Part shown: piece by piece, positions 32,864-43,488 of the stretch
Layout of the letters: each line of letters starts with the position of its first letter
Numbering within the stretch: position 1 is the stretch's first letter
DNA from: Hydrangea macrophylla
Taxonomy: Eukaryota; Streptophyta; Magnoliopsida; Cornales; Hydrangeaceae
NCBI GenBank assembly: GCA_033977485.1
Contig: CM066987.1
Coordinates: forward strand, 73,063,588-73,127,587
Direction of reading: 5' to 3'
DNA: 64,000 nucleotides
Program-made: the position numbers and the translations under genes
Notes under the pieces: generated by a model
The model's database searches: none
What the model saw: only the letters and a program-made list of their open reading frames with translations
Told to the model about the DNA's origin: nothing

Positions 32864-34618
32864 TGACATCAATATTATTTTTTTTTTTTTTTTTTTGGTA
32901 ATCGGGGGTGTCCGGGCCAGCTTGCGCGCACCTCGACTAATCCCCCGAGGCCTGGAGGCGCCGGGTGAATACTCCAGTGGCCACGCTCCCCATGACTCGA
33001 ACACTAAACCTCTTGGGTAGTACACCCAAGAAGCTTACCACTCGACCACAAGGAACTTGGTTGACATCAATATTATTATTATCTATTAATAATAATAATA
33101 GTTGGTTTCAATATATATTTGTTATATGAATAGATTGGATGCACATTTCTTTAATGTCACCGGGCTTGAATCGACCTGCTCGCACGGTGATTCACCTTGG
33201 CCCATATAAAGTGATGTAGGACATATGTGTCCATGGCGCTTAGATAGCGGGCAAGATGAGCCATTTGTGTTAATGGCCTTTTGGAAGCTGGCTAGGATAT
33301 GTGTGTCCATAGTACTAAGAATGCGATCTAGAACACTTATATCTAGATAGTATAAGAACAATGAGCTGGATATAAATCTTATTATCTTTATATGTCGTCT
33401 TAGCTTAGAGCCAAGATGAGACCTAAAGTTTGGTACTTGGTCAAACATAGAGAGCACCCACAACTTTATGTAGCCTATTTGTAGCTGATTATGAGTTTTC
33501 AAACAGATGCCGATCGGAGCGACTGTGCTGGAAATGTCAGGTTAGATTGTTATGTAACGTCTAGACTAAAATTCGTATGGCATTACTTTTACCACTAAGT
33601 GACATGCCCATTTATATGGAAGAACGCCATTACAAACATATCATGCTGTATGTGCTCTTTTGCAATCGTTTGTGGAAGAATAGATTAATCCATATTTCAT
33701 TGATGTGTGAGCCACGTAGTCTCCCTGTAACGGGGATTCTACAAAAGTTACCTTACGACTTAAGACCATGTTATGAAGAGGACACTTGATGACCCTACTT
33801 TACTATGCCATCCTAGGATAAAGAGATAAATACCATCATATGGGGCACGTCTAGGAAAGCGGTCTAGTTAGTTGGATTGACATTAGTAGGTAGGGAAGAT
33901 TCTTCGCTAACACACCATGTTTTGTGACTCATTAGCTAGCTAGTGACAATCGTATACGTACTGAGTGTCATGGGTACATTACATATATGGGGTATAGCAC
34001 TGCTTTTCTAAAGGATTATGAGTGCTAGATCCTATGTGGTTGAATTTGTCTGGGTAAATACACGAGAAGCTTCCGAGTGATGCGTTTTGCTAGTTATGTG
34101 ATTGACTTAGCATCTCAGCTCCTGTCGCTGTACGTTTCTTTTTTGTGAAGTCGAACATTCTATTTTCCATATGAGGAGATGATGAAACTTGAAATCTGAG
34201 AGATTTTGTTTGGCTATCCTGTATGGGTGAGTGGGAGATGTTAGCATTTTGTGGGTTATGGGCCACCCACATAATCAAAGTATATATATATGTGTGTATA
34301 TATATATATGTGCCTAACATACGCATAAACACAACTCTCAACATCACAAAACAGCTACCTCTCTCTCTCTCTCTCTCTTCGGTTTCTCTATCTAGCTTAA
34401 TCGCACACAAAGCTTGGGATTTAGTGCGTGGAAACAAAGGGGGTGTCTCTAGTAGGCATTCTCACGGCCTGTTCGAAGCACAAGAGTGTATCGGAGGCAC
34501 CAATGTGCAGGAACTCATAGGTGAAGATGTCGGGCTCATAACAATGCTACCAAAAAGATCCATCAGATTTACTCCGAAATGTTTACACCCTGTATGATTG
34601 TATAATGCATATTTACAC
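32864..34618 (+). mobile_element. Copia 3' LTR of the plus-strand relic
   Basis: Matches, inverted, the minus-strand copia LTR parts 46965-48047 and 52119-52680. Examples are gcttgaatcgacctgctc (33164) against its reverse complement near 52540, and the ggtacattacatatatgg region near 33970 against about 47690. The start is interrupted by a SINE. The right part carries AT and CT microsatellites (34281-34310, 34361-34378). End points are approximate because the LTR ends are diverged. ORFs inside (33122-33502, 33577-33789, 34223-34597) are not supported. Confidence 0.6.
32880..33060 (-). mobile_element. Au-like SINE, minus strand
   Basis: A 181-bp element with a 3' poly-A tail (T run at 32880-32896 on the plus strand). 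On the minus strand it opens with tRNA-like promoter boxes: A box tggtcgagtgg and B box gtgttcgagtc. Its tail region has the ggtgcgcgcaagctggcccg sequence I know from plant Au SINEs. A perfect 17-bp target duplication ttgacatcaatattatt flanks it at 32863-32879 and 33061-33077. It is transcribed by RNA polymerase III and mobilised by LINE machinery. Confidence 0.88.
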
Positions 34619-34946
34619 CAATAATAATAGGTTCATAGATCTACGTGTTACTTTCACACTAATGCATTACCAAGAATGAGCTAGCAATATTTGATACCTC
34701 TTTTTTAATAATTAAATAAAAAATTATACTCATATCCTTTCTTCTCCCCTTACCAAATCCTCAAATAGTCATCAGCCAATTATGTGTATACTTATTTATA
34801 TAATGATAAATTGCTACAAGATGAGACACCTCCTCAAATGCACTTATAGAGGTGAGATTGCACAGAACAAAAATCCACTTTTTTTTTTTTGGATATGAAA
34901 ACAAATGTTTCTTCTATACTATATAAGTTACATCATTTTTTCCGAA

Positions 34947-34992
<46 letters not shown>

Positions 34993-35166
34993 AGTTACAT
35001 CATCCCATCGAAAGGTAGTTATTTACCCTTTGACATGAATATTTTGTTCAAAAAGTATAATTGGAACCACTTTATATTCTCTGGTAGCAAAAGGCACATA
35101 GGATGCAAGGTTAAAAAGGAAAAAAAAAAAATAATAATACTAATTAAAATTTGCTCAATAAAGAAA
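34619..35166. other. AT-rich spacer
   Basis: No gene or clear element seen. An AT dinucleotide run is at about 34946-34992 and poly-T at 34879-34890. Confidence 0.5.
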
Positions 35167-35336
35167 AAGTGTAATTTTGCTTACTTTAAAATTGCTTATC
35201 CTTATTTTTTATTAGCTAATGCGATGGGGTCCAGTACTTTATACTATTAATTAATTCTCATTTAATACTGAATACCACTGCATTAGCCAATAAAAGAGGA
35301 GAGTGAACAATTTTGAGGTGAGCAAAAATACATTCT
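35167..35336. mobile_element. Foldback MITE, family 1, diverged copy
   Basis: Inverted arms: gtgtaattttgcttactttaaaattg on the left pairs with the reverse complement of caattttgaggtgagcaaaaatacat on the right. Both arms contain a ttagctaatgc/gcattagcca block. It is the same family as 35515-35695. Ends are approximate. Confidence 0.6.
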
Positions 35337-35514
35337 AAAGAGAAAGGTAAAATTTTATTTTAAGAGCCTATTTAAAAATACTTAAAATAGATTTGTACAC
35401 TTTTTTTTTTGTCAAAGTCCTTGTACATTTCAAGTCTGAGAGTCTCCCTCTTTATTAAATTCTTGTTTAAGTAAAGATTATGAGAAATTATAGTGGTTCT
35501 AGACCACCAGATTT

Positions 35515-35695
35515 GAGAGCTTTTTTGCTCACCCAATTTTAGTGTGCTAATGCTTATTATTCAAGTCTCTCATTGGTCAATGCAGTAGGATCCAGATTAA
35601 ACATCATTAATTAAATCTTAGATCCCACTACATTGGCCAATAGGAGGCTTGGGTGAGCATTGGCACACCAAAAATCGGGTGAGCAAAACTATTTT
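35515..35695. mobile_element. Foldback MITE, family 1
   Basis: 181 bp with inverted arms (ttttttgctcacccaatttt against aaaaatcgggtgagcaaaac). It is flanked by a perfect 10-bp direct repeat, caccagattt, at 35505-35514 and 35696-35705. The length of the duplication suggests a Mutator-type transposase source. Non-coding. Confidence 0.75.
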
Positions 35696-35802
35696 CACCA
35701 GATTTTCAAGCTATATGGTGGTTTTGGACCCCACAAAATTGGGTTTCCGTGCTCAATTGCTCGACTTTGGTGCGCAGAGTTGATCTAATTAATTTTTCAA
35801 CA

Positions 35803-35960
35803 ATGCTACAAACATCGAAAAAGTGCACCGAAATGGTGCACCGAATGATCGGTACCCTCTATTTCGGTGGGACTCATGCCCTGTACACGTGAGTCCCACC
35901 GAAATGAAGGGCATCAATCATTCGGTGCACTATTTCGGTACACTTTGTCGGTGCCCGAAG
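35803..35960. mobile_element. Foldback MITE, family 2
   Basis: Long imperfect hairpin: aagtgcaccgaaatggtgca on the left pairs with the region around 35930-35950 on the right, and ctatttcggtgggact pairs with agtcccaccgaaatg. The loop is about 20 bp around 35880. Boundaries and duplication were not resolved. Confidence 0.6.
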
Positions 35961-36285
35961 ACTTACTCTTAATTTGTTTCATTCATTCAATATTTTTGGT
36001 GTCGCCCAAAGTCTAAACTACCACATCAACTTGCTGAGTTGATGCCACCAGTCCATGCCACTCAAACAAGAAATACTATTGTGCAATTTATAAAATACAA
36101 AAATTTAGGATAAATTACAAATTACACCTCTGTAGTTTGTAGATTGTGCAAATTACACCTTATGATTTTAATTTTGACAATTTATACCCTACAATTCGAA
36201 AATTGTGCAAAAACCACCCAATCACAAAAAAACAAGGGCACAATGGAAATATCACATTATTTTCAGCCCAAAATAACCCCATGTG

Positions 36286-36745
36286 CAGGGGCGGACCCAG
36301 AAGTATAGTTCAGTGGGAGCAGAAGCTTATATAAGGATTCAGGGACAGAGCCCCGACCCGATTTTATTTTTTATTTTTGGATAGAAATAGTATAATTCTA
36401 TGTGGGGGTTTTTTTTTGTACAAAGAAATATATCCTTTAACCTTTCACGAAAATTTTGTATCATAAGCTTAATTAGTTATTTATATTTATCAATTTCACT
36501 GTCCCAAAACTGTGTATAGGCTTCTGCTCCCACTTAGGGGTAAAAATTGATAACCGATAACCGAATCGACCGACCGAAACAAAAAATCCCCCAAGCTACA
36601 AACCGACCCGACCAAAACTGACAATAACCGATTAAAACCGACCATTCGATCGGTTTTGAAAATGCCTAAAATCGAACAAAACCGAACCGAACCGACCGAC
36701 TTTCACCCCTACTCCCACTGAACTACACTCATAGGTCTGTCCTAA
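36286..36745. mobile_element. Terminal-inverted-repeat element in the MITE loop
   Basis: Arms of about 50-70 bp: caggggcggacccagaag...tatagttcagtgggagcag on the left and its diverged complement at about 36718-36745 and 36500-36530 on the right. The caggggcgg start resembles plant hAT elements. No clear target duplication is visible, since it sits exactly at the hairpin loop. Non-coding. Confidence 0.5.
36535..36711. mobile_element. hAT-type MITE, 177 bp
   Basis: Starts taggggt and ends accccta, with a perfect 8-bp target duplication ctcccact at 36527-36534 and 36712-36719. Eight base pairs is the hAT signature. The interior is built of short cgaaccga/ccgaccg repeats. Non-coding. Confidence 0.85.
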
Positions 36746-37058
36746 CACATAAGGTCATTTTAGACTGAAAATAATATGATATTCCCATTGTACTATTGCT
36801 TTTTTTGTAATTGGGTGAATTTGGTGTAATTTTCAAACTGTAAGGTATCAATCGCCAAACTTAAAACCACAAGATGTAATTTGCACAACTCTCAAACTAC
36901 ATAGGTATAACTTGTCATGAACCATAAAAGATAGACCACTTGTTTGGTTTTCAAACAGTGGTAATTTTCAAAAGAAAATCAAACCTAGAACCGAGAAGTC
37001 AGTGTCACCATCTTCCGTCATATCTGCTTCTCATATTTCTTGCACGAGAGTATACCCA

Positions 37059-37060
37059 AA

Positions 37061-37094
<34 letters not shown>
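37059..37094. repeat. CT microsatellite
   Basis: About 36 bp of mostly alternating C and T. Confidence 0.9.
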
Positions 37095-37097
<3 letters not shown>

Positions 37098-37121
37098 TTA
37101 TATACGCGTATGTCGTATGTT

Positions 37122-37386
37122 GGGTTAAATATATTTTACACCCTTGTAATTTATCACTTGTATTAATTTAGTCCTTGTAATTTAGAAAGTGTTACTTTAA
37201 TTCATGTACTTTCATTAGTGTGTCAAATAAGATCAATAAGTTCTTTAGTGACGAATAGTTTTGTCACTGAAAAGACTAAAATAACACACGTATGAAATTA
37301 TAGGGACTAAAATGATACTTTTTAAACTACAAGGACCAAATTAACACAAATGACAAACTAGGAGGGTGTAAAATGTAGTTAAAGCC
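37122..37386. mobile_element. Foldback MITE, family 4
   Basis: Ends gggttaaatatattttacac and its diverged complement gtgtaaaatgtagttaaagcc. The arms extend through acttgtattaatttagtcctt and its right-hand complement. A tatgt is seen on both sides, but a full 9-bp duplication is not clear. Similar tttagtccct-type arms occur in the elements at 40480 and 44041. Confidence 0.6.
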
Positions 37387-37407
37387 TATGTATAATGGGT
37401 AATATTT

Positions 37408-37560
37408 GGGGCACAAACAAATCTCACAAACACTTATAACCACACTCTATCTCTCTCCTGTGTGACACTATGGGGTCTGGATAATTTCAGTGAACCCCAC
37501 AGTGTCACCCAGGAGAGATAGAGTGTATTTGTAAGTGTTTGTGAGATTTGTTTGTGCCCC
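37408..37560. mobile_element. Foldback MITE, family 5, 153 bp
   Basis: Near-perfect hairpin: ggggcacaaacaaatctcac on the left and its exact reverse complement at the right end, then further pairing through actctatctctctcctg and gtgacac. Flanking taatattt and taacattg are an imperfect duplication. The high arm identity suggests a young copy or recent conversion. Confidence 0.75.
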
Positions 37561-37608
37561 TAACATTGTTGATGTATAATTACCCATTTGGCCATTTCAA
37601 ATGTAAAT

Positions 37609-38025
37609 ATAGCCAAGATCCTTTGTGGTCTAGTGGTATCACTCACCCTCTCCCAAATAGGAGGTTGAGGGTTCCATCCCCTTAGGGAGAGTGGTTTGAG
37701 GATTTTTCCGCTCTCTAACACATATGCTCAAGTGTGTAGTATGAACTTGCTTTGGTAGATCCTAGTTCATGGAATTTGCAAGGGTGTCAGTTCTTAAAAT
37801 AATAATAATAATAATAATAATAAGAGTAATGCTAGATGCACAAAAAAAGTGCACAACGAAATACACAACCTGCTTTAATTTGTTGGACCTTGTGCTGAAA
37901 AAACTATACACTCTTTTTTTGTGTTTTTGTGTGTACAGACTTTTCAGCACGAAGTCCAACAATTTTAAGCTAGTTGTGTATTTCGTTGTGCACTTTTTTT
38001 GTGCATCTAGCATTTCCGTAATAAT
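37609..38025 (+). mobile_element. tRNA-derived SINE split by a MITE
   Basis: The SINE body is 37609 to about 37796. A box tggtctagtgg is at 37626-37636 and B box ggttccatccc at 37670-37680, so it would be RNA polymerase III-transcribed. The tail is an AAT microsatellite (about 37797-37823), interrupted by a MITE and completed at 38019-38025. A 9-bp direct repeat aatgtaaat flanks the composite at 37600-37608 and 38026-38034. I do not recognise its named family. Confidence 0.7.
37824..38018. mobile_element. Foldback MITE in the SINE tail
   Basis: About 80-bp arms: tgctagatgcacaaaaaaag at the left end pairs with its complement at 37994-38014; acaacgaaatacacaac pairs likewise. The bases either side, taataataa (37815-37823 and 38019-38027), are an exact 9-mer, as expected for a Mutator-type insertion, though inside an AAT repeat this is weak. 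Non-coding; the ORFs at 37762-38205 are hairpin translations. Confidence 0.78.
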
Positions 38026-38058
38026 AATGTAAATCCACCTTATACAACTCCTCGTACA

Positions 38059-38542
38059 TAGGGATGACAACGGGGCGGGTATAGTGACTTTCCCCGCCCC
38101 CGCCCCCGCCCCCGCCCCGCCCCGGGGTCCCCGACCCCGCCCCGGGGTCCCCGACCCCGCCCCGCCCCGATTATGATTTTTTTTTTTTTGGTTTTTGGTA
38201 CACAAATTGAAAAAGCAATTTTTTCATGCATTTTTTTCCCTAATAGTGCAGTTTTTTTTTAACTTACCCAATTAGTTTCCCAATAATGCAGTTTTTTTTT
38301 AAGTGGTAATACACATAACTATTGAGGGATAAAAATATAAATACAAGTATATTCGGGGCGGGTTCGGATTTTTTGACCCTACCCCGACCCCGACCCGAAC
38401 CCAACTCGAGTTTTGAAAACCTCCCCATACCCGCCCCTAACCCTATTAAACCCCACATACCCTACCTATTAGGGGCGGGACGGGGCGGAACGGGACAAGA
38501 CGGGACGGGGAACCCGAAAAACCCGCCCCATTACCATCCCTA
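38059..38542. mobile_element. hAT-type MITE next to the RRM gene
   Basis: 484 bp with terminal tagggatgacaacggggcgg and a complementary cccgccccattaccatccc-ta end. The perfect 8-bp duplication ctcgtaca is at 38051-38058 and 38543-38550. It contains runs of ccccgcccc and ccccggggtcc near 38090-38168 and poly-T stretches. It ends ten bases before the CT-rich presumed 5' leader of the RRM gene. Non-coding. Confidence 0.85.
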
Positions 38543-38550
38543 CTCGTACA

Positions 38551-39255
38551 GCTCGCTCTCCTCTCTCTCCCCCTCTCTCTCTCTCTCTCCACTTGATAAA
38601 AAAAAAAATTTGTTTATCTTGCGTATTGAATCAACGGTTAATTGGGAGAACGAAGGAAGAGAGAGAGGAAAAGGGAGGGCCTTTCGCCCTCTACTCTTGT
38701 TATGCCTCCTCTCAGATCTTAGATTCTCTCATCTAGAACTTCAATTGGTAATTTACGCTCTAATTTTCTCCCAATTGATTCTGGGTTGTTAACAGTTTCG
38801 CCAAATTTCAAATCAGATATTAAACTCTTTTCTTTTTCCCCTGGGTTTCTAGGAATCCTGGATAATTCGTTGATCAATCATTGATCTACGAAAGAACCGA
38901 TGCTCTTTGGTTGAATCTAAGTATACCCATTTCATAACTCATCATACGAAATTCAAAGTCTCTGCCAATTTCTTTAAGCAGGTATGGTTGTTCCTCTTTA
39001 ATCTACATTATGGTGTTTTGTATCAGATGATATTTGTTAATGAAAGATTATATATATATATATATATATCTGCTTGCCATATACTTATATGTAGGTTGTT
39101 AGATCCGATTGTATACACCTTGCTGGATTTCTTCAGATGAAATAAAAAAAAAAAAAAATCAAATTTGTTGATATTACTTGGTATTCAGATTTGATCAGTT
39201 GGTAATTATATGTGGGCTTATTGGTAATGCATCAACGATTAATGAACCTATGCAG
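38551..39255 (+). promoter_or_regulatory. 5' untranslated region and possible leader intron of the RRM gene
   Basis: A CT-rich stretch (38553-38590) is typical of plant 5' leaders. A possible donor ttg/gtaatt is near 38749, and a good acceptor tgcag at 39251-39255 sits two bases... directly upstream of aATG. This suggests a leader intron of about 500 bp. The transcription start was not identified. No coding ORF is credible here. Confidence 0.5.
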
Positions 39256-39256
39256 A

Positions 39257-42200
39257 ATGGAAATTGAGCATGGGAAGCTATTCATTGGTGGGATTTCGTG
39301 GGACACAAATGAGGAGCGTCTGAGAGAGTATTTCCAAATATTTGGTGAAGTAGTGGAAGCTGTGATAATGAAGGATCGGACCACAGGCCGTGCCCGTGGT
39401 TTTGGGTTTGTTGTTTTTGCTGACCCTGTTGTTGCAGAAAGAGTTGTGAGGGAAAAGCATATAATAGATGGTAGAACTGTAAGTCACGCGTACATACATA
39501 TTTGCAGTAACATTCTCTTGGCATTATGAGTTTTGATTCATTTGTATCAATCAAACTTTTATTGATAGTGTATGTCGATCGAACTGGTACAGATACAAGG
39601 ATTTGAAGCATTACACACAGTCGAATTATCAGACAGTTTTGTCAAGGAACTGTACTATTTTGAATTGAATTGTGAAGTGTTTTGATAGTTAATCTGAGCA
39701 CCTTGATGAATGTAGTGATTTTAAATAAGCGATTCTCGTTGCATTTAGTTGCTGTGAGATCAAAAGTATTTCATCTTCTTGTTCGTGCAAGGCTTGCTAA
39801 ATGGAGATGACTATATGGTAGGTTTTAATTGAGCGAAAACAACGCTTTCACTAAAAAAAAAATACACAAAAATAGTTCTTCATACGCAGAATGCTTCTCT
39901 CTCGCTTTTAATATCAAGCTGCTGTTAGTGCTGTTTGTCCGTCTTAAGTGTAGGCTGAGAAAATAGGTAAGTACTTAAATAGAAAAGATGACCAGAATGC
40001 TTAGAAAAAGGATATGGGGTAGATGAAAACGTTGGTGCCATGTGCTTTACTGGGTTCTTGTGGAATCAGGTTCGGAAGGCTTAGCTTAGGCCCAAGGGAG
40101 TGTTCATGTACTGTAAATTTTCTTAATAAGTGTTGTATAGTTTGGCCGAAGATCACATGTTGCTTGCAGATCTTGCCCACTATTATCATTTGCTGAATCG
40201 TTCTGATGAATCCTCTCATCGTTGTGTACAGAGTGTGTTTGTTACCCAATTAAGTGCCAAAAATTTTCATTTTCTGCACTTATTTTTCTTCATTGCGTGT
40301 GATAATGTACCACTTAGTTGACAAAGAGTGAAAAAATTCTACTGAAAATAATCATTGAATACAATCTATTTCAATTCTTGAAACGATGTTTTTAGTATTG
40401 CAAACTCAATCGCTTAGAATTTTCAGTCCTTAAAATTTAGCACTTAATTTTCAGTTTTATCAAACGGACGTAAAATTTAGGGCAAATTACACTTTAGTCC
40501 ATTAAACTATAACATGTTTTCAATTGGGTCCATAAACTTTTTTTTTTTTTTGCAATTGGGTTCTTGAACTTCAAAAATTCATTCAATCAGACCCAAATTC
40601 TGACACTGTTAGCTTAAACTATTAGAAATTGTCACGTACGTTGCGCGTAATGCTTACCTGTCACATGTTAGGTTAAGACAAACACGGGAGATTGTGAATA
40701 GTGCAAAAAATCGCATTGAATCAGATCTGAAATCGCGTTCAATCAAATTCGAAAACACATTTGATTAGATCCAAAATTGCATTCAATCATACCCAAATCA
40801 CATCATTTTTTAGCCATTCACAATCTCCCGTGTTTGTCTTAACCTAACATGTGACAGGTAAGCATTACGCGCAACATACATGACAATTTCTAATTATTTA
40901 AGCTAACAGTATCAGAATTTGGGTCTAATTGAATGAATTTTTGAAGTTCAAGGACCCAATTGCAAAAAAAATGTTTATGGACCCAATTGAAAACAGGTGT
41001 ATAGTTTAATAGACTAAAGTGTAATTTGGCCTAAAATTTATTAAAAGTTGGCTGATGAATTCTTCAAGTACTACTCATGAAGTTCCAATTTAATCTTCCA
41101 TCCTCTTTCAGCAATTCAAATTAGGCAAATCTCAGAAAGAAAAACAAGAGTTGCCTAAATTTTGTCAATATTTCTAACTTCTTTCTTTGGAATGGTCATT
41201 GTTTCGTCAAGATTCAAACCTTTTGTTGATTTTGTTTTTGTCATTTTGTTGTCAGGTGGAGGCAAAAAAGGCCGTTCCTAGGGATGATCAACACATTTTT
41301 AACCGAAACAACAACAGTAATCAGGGGTCCCCAAGTCATATACGTACGAAAAAGATATTTGTAGGAGGCTTAGCATCTACAGTCACTGAGAGTGACTTTA
41401 AGAATTACTTTGATCAGTTTGGGACAATCACAGATGTTGTGGTAATGTACGACCACCAAACTCAGAGGCCTAGAGGGTTCGGATTTATCACTTATGATTT
41501 AGAGGAATCGGTAGAGAAAGTGTTGCACAAAACCTTTCATGAACTGAACAGTAAAATGGTTGAGGTCAAACGAGCCGTGCCAAAGGACTTATCTCCAGGG
41601 CCGAGCCGGAACCAGTTGGGTGGATATAATAACCATAGCCCCAGTAGATTCAGTAGCTTTCTTAATGCTTATAATCAAGGATATAATCCAAGTGCGGTCA
41701 GACATAGTCCTGCCAATGTAGAGAGGAGTGGATATTCTCCATTTAGCCCTTCTGGTTATGGGATGGGCCTGAATTTTGAGCTTGGATTGAGTTCTGGCTA
41801 TGGGCAAAATGGTAATATCAGTTCTAATCTTGGCTATGGCCGTAGATTGAGCCCGCTTTTAAGCGGGACTTCAAACTCATTTGGTGGGGGTAGTGGTGGA
41901 ATTGGTTCGGTTTTAAATTCTAGTGGTCGGAACTTGTGGTGGAACGGAAGTCTAAATTATGCCCCAAGCTCTTCAAACTCTGTTGGCGCTTTTGATAATA
42001 TTGGAGCAATTTGGGGTTCTTCTCCTATGTCAGGTCAAGGTGGAGGTGCTGATATAGGCTATAGTGGCGGAAATATTAGTCGTGGCAGTGGAGAGAATGG
42101 GTTTGGGTCAGGTGGAGGAGGGTATGGAAGAACCAGTGGAAGCAGTGTGGGGCCACCATCATCTTATGGAGCATCAAGTGATGGTAGTGGTGGGGCTTCC

Positions 42201-43488
42201 GGAAACTTCTATGGTGGTGGTTTTTTTTATGGGGACCCTACTTGGCGGTCATCTTCACCGGAGTTAGAGGGCTCTGGCTCTTTTGGATATGGTCTTGGGA
42301 ATGAGACTACTGATGTTACAACTAGAAACTCTGCTGGATATGTTGGTGGTTATAGTGTTACAAATAGATCCAATGGAGGTAAGATTCTTCTTTTTTCTTC
42401 TATCATCTCTTACAAATGGATATATATATATGTATTTCGTTTAATTTCTATTACATGCAAAAGCTGACTAAATAGGATAGCTTAGTGTCATAATTCATAA
42501 ACATTGGCATGCATAATGCTCATTACATTTCTACACCAACATTATTACATTGACACTGTAATCCTATGGGTTTGCTCACTATATTGGGGATCATTTACTT
42601 AGCAACATTGACCGCTCAAAAGATTGAGCGATTGGTTTGACCCAAGATCCCTCCCCCCACCCCCCCCCTTTTTTTTTTTTTCTTTCTTTTCTTTTTTTCT
42701 TCTTCTTTCAGAGAACATAGGGATTGCCACCTACTATTTAGCGAAAGTGCAGTTTTATTGCTGTCTCCATTATAGGTTCCAATTACGACACGATGACATA
42801 GTGACATATTCCCAGCGTAGCATCCAAGAGAAAAATTGGAATTAAAAAGACAAGAAAGAATTTGGACGGTCAATGATTGTATTATATGGATTTAACATCT
42901 CTCTATATATATATGCCTTTACATCTTTAGTTAAGATCATTTTAGGATTTTTTACTCTATAAAAAACGGGTAAACAAATTTTGTGTCTTAAACAACACTT
43001 TTATTTCCAAATCAGCCGTGCTTACTACTATCCTAAGAGAGAAAACCAAGGGATAAAAGAGAATTAGGCTGTCTTTTGTTGGAGTGAACATCCATTGGAG
43101 CAAATATAAGGGCCTGTTTGGGAGCTGGAAACTAGATCAGGTTTCGACCAAGTCTCATTTTTTATTTACTACTTAGGAAAACCAGTAATATGTTGGATAC
43201 TTGGTTTGATAAAGGACAAGGTCTTGAGCATTGTTACGCCAAGCACGGACTCCTATGCAGCTAAAAAGCAGCTACACAAACACCAAACTATTTAGAGCTG
43301 GTTCTTTGCTGGACCACAGAACCTTTTCTTGTATTGCCCAAAGTCTCTAAGTAGAACACTCTTATCGATTTTTGTCGACTTACAAGCTGCTTCAAAATTC
43401 TCTCAAGTATATGTTTTGTTGGTAACAGTTCTATGCCCTGGTATTAATGTGCATTCGATTGTCATTTGCTACAGGTATTGCTGCCTAG
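39257..43488 (+). CDS. RRM protein, hnRNP-1/Musashi-like, three coding exons
   Basis: Exons 39257-39478, 41256-42378 and 43475-43488 join to 452 codons plus stop. Introns begin GT and end AG, with phases 0 and 1. The protein has two RNA-recognition motifs. RRM1 is at residues about 6-80 with RNP2 LFIGGI (8-13) and RNP1 RGFGFVVF (47-54). RRM2 is at about 106-180 with RNP2 IFVGGL (108-113) and RNP1 RGFGFITY (147-154). The linker contains EAKKAVPRDDQ, diagnostic of the plant hnRNP-1-like class. The C-terminal 270 residues are Gly/Ser/Asn-rich. The short last exon adds GIAA and the stop, the tail type expected in this family. The start at 39257 follows an acceptor and gives the family's usual short N-terminus. 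It probably binds and regulates mRNA in nucleus or cytoplasm. This is the only apparently intact host gene here. Confidence 0.9.
40480..41031. mobile_element. Mutator-type foldback MITE in the first coding intron
   Basis: 552 bp, starting gggcaaattacactttagtc and ending with its near-complement gactaaagtgtaatttggcc. The inverted arms run over 200 bp and include acgggagattgtgaat. A perfect 9-bp duplication taaaattta is at 40471-40479 and 41032-41040; nine is the Mutator-type length. It is intronic, lying about 225 bp before the acceptor at 41255. Non-coding. Confidence 0.88.
42379..43474 (+). other. Second coding intron of the RRM gene
   Basis: Starts gtaag and ends tgctacag. It contains a C-then-T homopolymer stretch (42652-42711). 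ORFs listed there (42616-42873, 42624-42845, 43329-43589) have no domain support. Nothing else is recognised. Confidence 0.75.

Larger units (their letters stand above)
36119..36918. mobile_element. Foldback MITE, family 3, holding two further insertions
   Basis: Outer arms 36119-36285 and about 36746-36918 are inverted copies: ttgtgcaaattacacctta near 36144 against its complement near 36878, and a shared attatttt(c)ag-type block near the loop. Inside the loop is a terminal-inverted-repeat element (36286-36745), itself holding a hAT-type MITE. The small ORF at 36146-36334 is not supported. Confidence 0.65.

Noticed and set aside
37609..37690. Possible tRNA gene
   Set aside because: A and B boxes are present, but the acceptor and anticodon stems do not form and an AAT tail with a flanking duplication shows a SINE.
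37762..38205. 147-codon minus-strand ORF near the SINE and MITE
   Set aside because: It reads through an AAT microsatellite, a hairpin and GC-rich MITE repeats.
38322..38792. 156-codon ORF upstream of the RRM gene
   Set aside because: It crosses the hAT-type MITE and the CT-rich leader; its Pro/Ser composition reflects the repeats.
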